The notes under the pieces: model-generated
The model's input: only the letters and a program-made list of their open reading frames with translations
The model's database searches: none
Told to the model about the DNA's origin: nothing
Assembly (NCBI RefSeq): GCF_907164915.1
Contig: NC_061866.1
Span: 53,757,814 to 53,821,813 of the forward strand
Origin: Impatiens glandulifera
Taxonomy: Eukaryota > Streptophyta > Magnoliopsida > Ericales > Balsaminaceae
DNA: 64,000 nucleotides
Direction of reading: 5' to 3'
Shown here: piece by piece, positions 57,000 through 64,000 of the stretch
Layout of the letters: every line of letters starts with the position of its first letter
Position numbering within the stretch: position 1 is the stretch's first letter
Made by a program: the position numbers and the translations under genes

Positions 57000-59880
57000 A
57001 CGATTAGTAAAACCACTAGATCGAATGTCAAATATATCTTTGATCAATTAATCTCTACAAATAGAAATATAATCAAGCTCGGGAAAAATCTTCGCCAAAC
57101 ACTTACCACTATATCAAGTGTCGTCTCAAAAACTAATCGAACTTTCATCACCCACAATAAAAATTGAATGCTCTCGATAAACCTTCCACATTGTATAAAT
57201 ACCACTCCAAATGTTGCATCCCATGAGTCTATAAGAATTTTTGGTGAACCAACTAGTCCTGACCATATTTACATTTAATCAATTTAGCCCAAATATTATT
57301 TTGCTTAGATATAATTATTAAAATAAACAAGATCGCGAATTCTCAGTCCCTCCTACTCTTTTATTAATTTAACCTTATCACAACTCACTAAATGAGAAAA
57401 TGAGAAATCAACGATCCCCATAAGAATTTACACATAATTCTCTTCATCTTCACGACCACAGACTTTGGTAGGACAAATAGAGACATCATATAAGTTGACA
57501 TTAAAGAAAGAGCTCTTTTGATAAGGACTAAACGACCTCTCTTTGAAATTATCTTACTTTTTCATATGAGAAGCTTCCTCTCCATCTTACTGATGATCGG
57601 GTCACAAGAAGCTTTTGAGCTAGCTTTAGCCTCTAGAGGGAGCCCGAGATACGTAGACGGAAAAGATCCAATTTTAAATCTCAGAATACATGTCAATCTA
57701 ATCTTTTTCCTAGACAAAACTGAATTAGAGAAGAATATATCAGACTTACTCAAATTAACACGTAGTCCCGAACACGCTCCAAATAACCAAAGAATACCAC
57801 GAATGTGATTTACATTTCTCTTAGTAGCCTAAATCATACAAAGAGTGTCATCTGCAAATAATAAATAAGACATAGATAACGGAGATCGTCTCGCGCCGCA
57901 CTCTACCCCACGAAACAAACCCGCATTCTCAGTAAACGACATCATTCTAGAAAGGTCTTCCATGACAATAACAAATTAGAAAGGGGAAAATGATCCCCTT
58001 GTCTTAAACCCCTTGAACTCTCAAAAAAATCATGAGATCTTCATTCACGATAACAAAGAATTTCACCGTCGAAATGCAAAATCTAATCCATCTGATCCAT
58101 TTCTCCCACATACTCATTATAGTCATAATATCAAATATGAACTCCCAATTAACATGATCACATACTTTCTCGATATCGAGTTTGACAAAAGTACATTTAT
58201 CGCCTCTAGAGTTAGCCGAATCAGTACACTCATTGACGAATAGTGTCGCATCGAAAATTTGACGGCCTTTGATAAAAGTCATCTAATTTCCAGAGATAAC
58301 CGTACCTAAAATTCAACGTATTCTGTTTGCCAAACATTTCGATATAATCTTATAAAATGATGTAACCAAACTGATGGGTCAAAAATTCTTCACGTCGATA
58401 GTTCTGTCTGCCTTACAAATTATGACAATTAACGTAGAATTCCAACTTTTCTCAAAAGATGAAAATCGGTAGAAGTGATTTATAGCCACCATGTATCAGC
58501 CTTAAGGAACTCCCGAGCCTTTTTAAAAAAAGCCAAAATAAAATTGTCGCTCCTGGGAGACTTATCACTATCACAATCCATAATTTTCGTATCCACCTCC
58601 TCAATAGAGAAAGGAGCTTTCAACATGCATTTCTCATTTGCATTTATAGATGCAAAACTAATGCAAAAATATTTGTTTCCTGAAACAAATATTTGTAAAA
58701 TTGAATAATACTATTAGATATATTTGGTTCGTTCTCATGCACAACACCAAAAATGAGTATCGAGTTAATAACGATATTTCTCACTTGTGTTTTAGAGATG
58801 CCATAGAAAAACTTGGTATTTTTATCACCTTCCCGTAACAAATCGCTCTACTACGTTGTCTCGTCCCAATTTCCTCCTCTTTACGTACTTCAAGTAACTT
58901 GCTCACTAGATGAATATGTATAGAAATTTCTGTAATATAGAGAACACAAACTTCCTCTGCGCCATCAATTGATAAAATTTCACGACTTAAAGCCTCAACC
59001 TTGGAGCAAAACAATGCACGACAAACCAACTTTTTAGCAACTTCTGTAGATTTTTAAGCTTAATAAATAGTCTAGAGAATGTGGAGCCAAACACGACCTC
59101 ACTCGCCCACCACCCTTCCATCTCTAGTCAACTACTTGTTCTTGAATCTAAAAGGCTGACTAGTTGGAACCACCTCCCACCACTCAATAAGGATATGATG
59201 ATGATCAAAAGAACTCCACGGTAAGACCTTCTAGAATATATTAGATACACCATGGAAAATCGAGTTACTCACAATAAATTTATCAATGCGAGATTGCACA
59301 ATCCCATTGTGTATGTTATCTCTTCTAAATGTGAATTGTCCTCCTTCCAAAGGCAAATCAACGAGCTCCAGATTTTCGATTGTCTTAGAAAACTCACGCA
59401 TAAGCTTTATGAGTCTACATGTTCCTTTTTGTCTCGGTAAGAACCCTAACTTTATTCATATCCCCGCAAAAATAATAGGTAGATCCCAAATACTTGTCAC
59501 CTCCACAAACTCATTAAAAAAATAAGACTTAAGATTAAAAAGCACATGTCCGTACACCGCAGAAAATACTCAACGAAAATTATCTCTACGGTTCTAAAAC
59601 TGAATTCTAACCGAAAATTAATCTATATTAACGTCAATTTTCTCAAATAAATCCTCATTCAAAGTTACCAGAATCCACATGATGCCTCGACATAATTAAG
59701 AGTCTCTCAACCACACAATCTCCAATTACATATGTCACGAATAATCCATTGATTCGTATGTTGCATCTTAGTCTCGCTGAAACAATAAATACAACAACTC
59801 AAAGTGTTAACCAAAGACTTTATCATTTTGCGCTTTGCATTATCGTTAATCCCACAGACATTCATGCCACAATTTTCTCA
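57000..59880 (-). pseudogene. Decayed LINE ORF2 (endonuclease and reverse transcriptase)
   Basis: On the minus strand from the right: the endonuclease start (GINDNAKRKMIKSLVN, FSETKMQ, about 59770-59870), LEGGQFTF and SRIDKFIVS (about 59300-59350), LREGDKNTKFFYGIS (58800-58840), the RT block VKGRQIFDATLFVNE and VKLDIEKVCDHVNW (58150-58280), SYLLFADDTLC (about 57850) and YLGLPLEAKAS (about 57650), then C-terminal pieces to about 57000. Many stops and frameshifts. It is a non-LTR L1-type element; no poly-A tail or target duplication was identified. Confidence 0.85.
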
Positions 59881-59899
59881 ATCATTAAGATAAATTAAT

Positions 59900-62800
59900 A
59901 CAAACCAATCTTCTTCATTTCACTTCAAAGATAACAATATGGAAGTGGAGGAACCTCACGAATCTCCGGCTAAACTTCATTCTTACACCTCAAAACTTTT
60001 TGCAACGAGGATCTATTCTCATTCAAATTGATATTATGAGTCGAGAACTCTGCGCAAACCTAAATTGTATTTCTTCTTAATTTTTTTATATTATTATCTT
60101 CCATATAAAGGTAATTTATTTCTCTGGGTGAGAATTTAAAAGTTTCTCTTCAACCAATATATAAATTATAGAGAATAAATACTGATCCAAACTGTATGTA
60201 TGAAGAATGATTTCATGTGATCATATAATTATAAATTATATCACATATGTAGAGAAATTACGGCTTTGAGGTGATACCAAATCCTTCCTTAGGAAGAAAT
60301 TGGTAGATTATGAGTTTAATATGATGTATTCCTTAGGTGAAGTGGTAATGAGTTGGTTCATTAATATTTATCTTGAGACTCTTGAATATTTATCTGTTTG
60401 AATGGGGAATGATATCTCTCCATTTTTTTTGGTTTTTGGAATCTTCAAAGATTTATTTGGATACCTTCTAAAATCTTCAAATTCTTCTTTAGAAAAAATA
60501 TTATTATTATATTTTATTTACTAAAGATATTTTCACAAATCAACATACTTAGTTGTTTTTTCAATTATTTTAATTGTATAATTAATTGTTTTTATTTAGA
60601 TTTCTATAGATGAGGAAAGAGAATTAAATATGTGAGGTGTAAGGTTAGTTTTCTTTAATTAAAAAATAAAAAATTAATAACAAATATGAAGAATTTGTGA
60701 CTAAAATAACTTAATGAAATATTTGATACTATAATTCGAATTCATATCTATCTATTAGTATTATTGTACTTATTATTGACATTTTATGACGGGTATGTTG
60801 AAAGTAAGTATTTAGTGAATTTATTCACTTTGATAAAGAATTATGCGTTTAAAAAATATATATATATTATTCGTGTGGATATTATTATGTTTTAAAAAAT
60901 GATATACAATTTAATACATGATAGTCTTATTCTTATATATTTTTTTATTTTAATAATATTTTACCTTTCATAAATATTAATATAATAGATACTCTTTATA
61001 CTATAACATGTTTTATATTTATTCTATTTTCTTAATTATGCATGTTCTACAAATTTTTAACTGATTCATTTTTCTTGTAAATTTGAAAAAATGGAACCAA
61101 ATATGAAAATTTCATTTGCCATGAAAATTTTATATGAAGTTTAAGTTGAATTAATATTAAAGATTAAAGTGTAAATTTGTTACCAAAATCAATTCACTCT
61201 AACTTCCTATTTTAACTCTTAAAATTAATCTTATAAATGGTTTAAATTGGTAACCGTAATATTAAATTAGTTATAAAGTTTAGTTAATTCTATATAATAA
61301 ATTAACATTTTAGTTCAAAGATTTTAAACAATATCACTTAAACCAGAATTTAAATAAATTTGACTTTTTTGTTTTGTTTTTATAAATGAATGAAAATTTC
61401 TTGAGCACAAATTCACTATCTTGTCTAAAAAATAATTTTTTATTTTGGTATTAATATTTTTCAAATTTATATATTTATTTTAGACCTTATATAAAAATAA
61501 TAAAAATAAAAATAATAAAAAGAATAAAAATATTTTAATATTAAATTTTATTAATAAATAAATAAATACTAAATTTATAAATCAACACTATTATAATTTA
61601 AATATTATATAAGATAATATAATATATTATAATTTTATTTATATTATGTATATATTTTTATTTAATATAATTAATATAAATTTTTAAATAAAATAAATTT
61701 TAAAAGATAATAACCAAAAATTATTAAAGGTATTATTAATATTATTATTATTATTAATATTATTAATATTAATAATAATATTAATAATAACATTAATAAT
61801 AATATTATTAATAATAATACTAATAATATTATTATTATTAATATTATTATTTATTAATATTATTAATATTAGTATTATTATTAGTATAATAATAATTTTA
61901 TTAATAATAATAATAATATTATTAGTGTTATTATTAATATTATTATTAATATTATTATTAATATTAATATTAGTAGTATTATTAATATTAATATTATTAT
62001 TAATATTTTTAATATTAATATTAGTATTAATATTATTATTATAAAATTTTTAAAGAAGAGGGAGATGTAGCAGAATTTGGAGAAATCTATATACGGTATA
62101 TTTAAAAATATTATTATTTGTATTAATAATATTTACATTTATTTTTGGGAAATATCTAAAAAATAATTAAAGGAATTTCAATATAATTGTTAGATTGAAA
62201 AAATATAATTTAAATTAATATAATAATTATTATTTTATTAAAAAAATAAGAAGAAAATGTAAAATTAATTGACTGAACATTATGTTTCAATTGAGTTTTT
62301 AATAAAATTCAGATTTAATGTGTAACTTGTAATTTTATAATAGTGTATATTTTTTTTTGTAAGAAAAATTATTATAATTAATATATTATTAATTTTTATT
62401 TAATATAATTAAAAATTATAATTTTTAGGAGTATTGTAATAGTAATGCTTTTTAATTAATATTAATTTTATAAATTAAATTTTTATTTAATTAATAAATT
62501 ACTTTAATCTATTTATTTTATAAACAATACATTTATTTAATTTATAAAATTTATATTTAATATTATTTATTTATTTATTAAGTTTAAATATGTTAAAGTT
62601 ATTTTATTTATTAAATACGAATAAAATGTAAATAGGCATAAATACATTAATTTACGATGAAAAAACTTTTTATATAAATAGATATAAATATAACTTATAA
62701 ATAAAATTGTATATTATTAATAAATAAAATTGTATATTATTAAATGTTATTGTTAGAGATTATTTATAGTATAAATTAAATTGTCAAAAATTAGTTTAAT

Positions 62801-64000
62801 ATGTTAAAGGTATTAAATAATTAATATTTTATTAATTAAATAGGTTAAATATAAAATATTATCCTTCTTTTTTTTATTTTAAATTAATATAATTTTATTA
62901 ATATTTATTAATTTAATACTTTAAAAAATATTATTGTATTATCAAAATTAAATTATTATTTTTTAAAATTAAATTAATTAATTAATAAAAGTTTATGATA
63001 AAATATTAAAAGTGTCACAATTATATTTATATAATTTATTTATTTTATATTTATATTTTAAGATTTAGAAACACGTGTTAATTTAATAATATTAATATAG
63101 GGAGGGTAATTTAAATAAGAAAATGGATAAAATTATAAATATATATTATTATATTATTAAAATTAAAATTATTATCATATATTTATTAATTAATGTATTA
63201 TTAATAATTTAAATTTTAAATAATTAATAAAAAGACTCACATTTTTTTATATAATTTATTTTTTATATTTATATTTTATTTTAATTTATATTATTTAAAT
63301 TAATATTTATTTTTAATATTATATTTTAAAATATTTAATTTTAATTATAAATATTATATTTATAAAATTAAATAATTTATTAATTGCATTATTTTATATA
63401 TAATTCTTATAATTTAACTTATATAAATAAAACAATATATTAATTAAAATTTATGTATTATTATATTTTATTTTATTTTGTATATTAAAACATTATTAAT
63501 TATTTATATAAATTAAAATACTAATAATTATAATTTTAATCAAATCATAATTTTAATAAAATCATATTTTAAATTAGAAGGATAGGATTATAAATTAGTG
63601 TCTGAAATAAATTATATATATAAGTTGTATTAATTAATAATAATATTACTAATTTATATAATTAATTATAAATATCATTCATTAATAATGAAATATAATT
63701 TTATTTTATAAATTAATTTTATTTTATAAATTAATTTTATATATGACTACAATTATTTTAATTAACATTATTAATTTTTTTAAATAATTATTATATTTAA
63801 TTATTTATAAAAATCTCAAAATAAAAATTTTATACTTAAAATGCTATAATTTTTTTATTTACAGAGATAATATATATATATAAATTAAAAAATTAATTAA
63901 AAATAAGTAATTAAATTATTATTATTTAAATTAAATAATTACACCCACTTAAATATATATAGTTATAATTTATTATTATAATTATTTTTATACTTTAAAT
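59900..64000. other. AT-rich DNA, no gene seen
   Basis: Long TAAT/ATTA-rich sequence. No coding or RNA gene recognised; poly-A and TA runs throughout. Confidence 0.6.
61730..62042. repeat. ATT/TAA trinucleotide-rich simple repeat
   Basis: About 310 bp of imperfect (ATTATTAAT)n, able to pair with itself over long stretches. Confidence 0.9.

Overview
The window is nuclear DNA from a flowering plant, most likely a eudicot. It is very AT-rich, its genes have GT-AG introns, and it is crowded with plant-type transposable elements (MULE, hAT, Helitron-like, Ty1/copia, LINE). Only a handful of host genes look intact. All calls come from reading the sequence and tracing exons by hand; no database search was possible.

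Layout. 1-7.5 kb: a Mutator-like element carrying a Ulp1-type cysteine protease gene (+, 5' end outside the window) that converges on a FAR1/MULE-type transposase gene (-, one in-frame stop). Arrays of dyad-symmetric repeats built on TTTCGGGACCCGAAA fill the first intron of each gene and the gap between their 3' ends. 7.5-10.7 kb is AT-rich DNA. 10.77-12.26 kb is a decayed hAT element with matching 8-bp target duplications. 13.4-14.7 kb is an intact intronless gene for an uncharacterised coiled-coil protein. 15.1-15.6 kb is a PPR pseudogene. 16.0-16.5 kb is an LTO1/YAE1-type gene (-), and 17.1-17.4 kb holds a second hAT remnant. 17.4-20.6 kb is a tandemly duplicated AT-rich block. 21.0-25.7 kb is an 11-exon gene that reads through as one protein with two tandem pseudokinase domains.

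26.1-28.4 kb is a tandem array of units of about 310 bp. On the minus strand the units carry pol III-like A and B boxes, and on the plus strand they begin like Helitron 5' ends. 28.5-32.8 kb holds a small Cys-containing gene followed by pieces of unrelated host genes, all on the + strand: RPL35a (eL33), an Argonaute, and a GH35 beta-galactosidase. Helitron-like 3' termini lie at 49,495 and 49,754. This suggests a gene-capturing Helitron later split by a 14.1-kb Ty1/copia retrotransposon (33,050-47,190, TSD ATTTG, paired LTRs). That retrotransposon carries three tandem, mutually related accessory ORFs downstream of pol, each with its own TATA box. I consider these cassettes the most novel item in the window.

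50.8-56.9 kb repeats, in the same order and orientation, the LTO1 gene and the 3' half of the pseudokinase gene seen at 15.8-24 kb. The second pseudokinase copy is broken by a 1.74-kb TIR element. 57.0-59.9 kb is a decayed LINE ORF2 (-). The rest, to 64 kb, is AT-rich DNA with ATT-type simple repeats.
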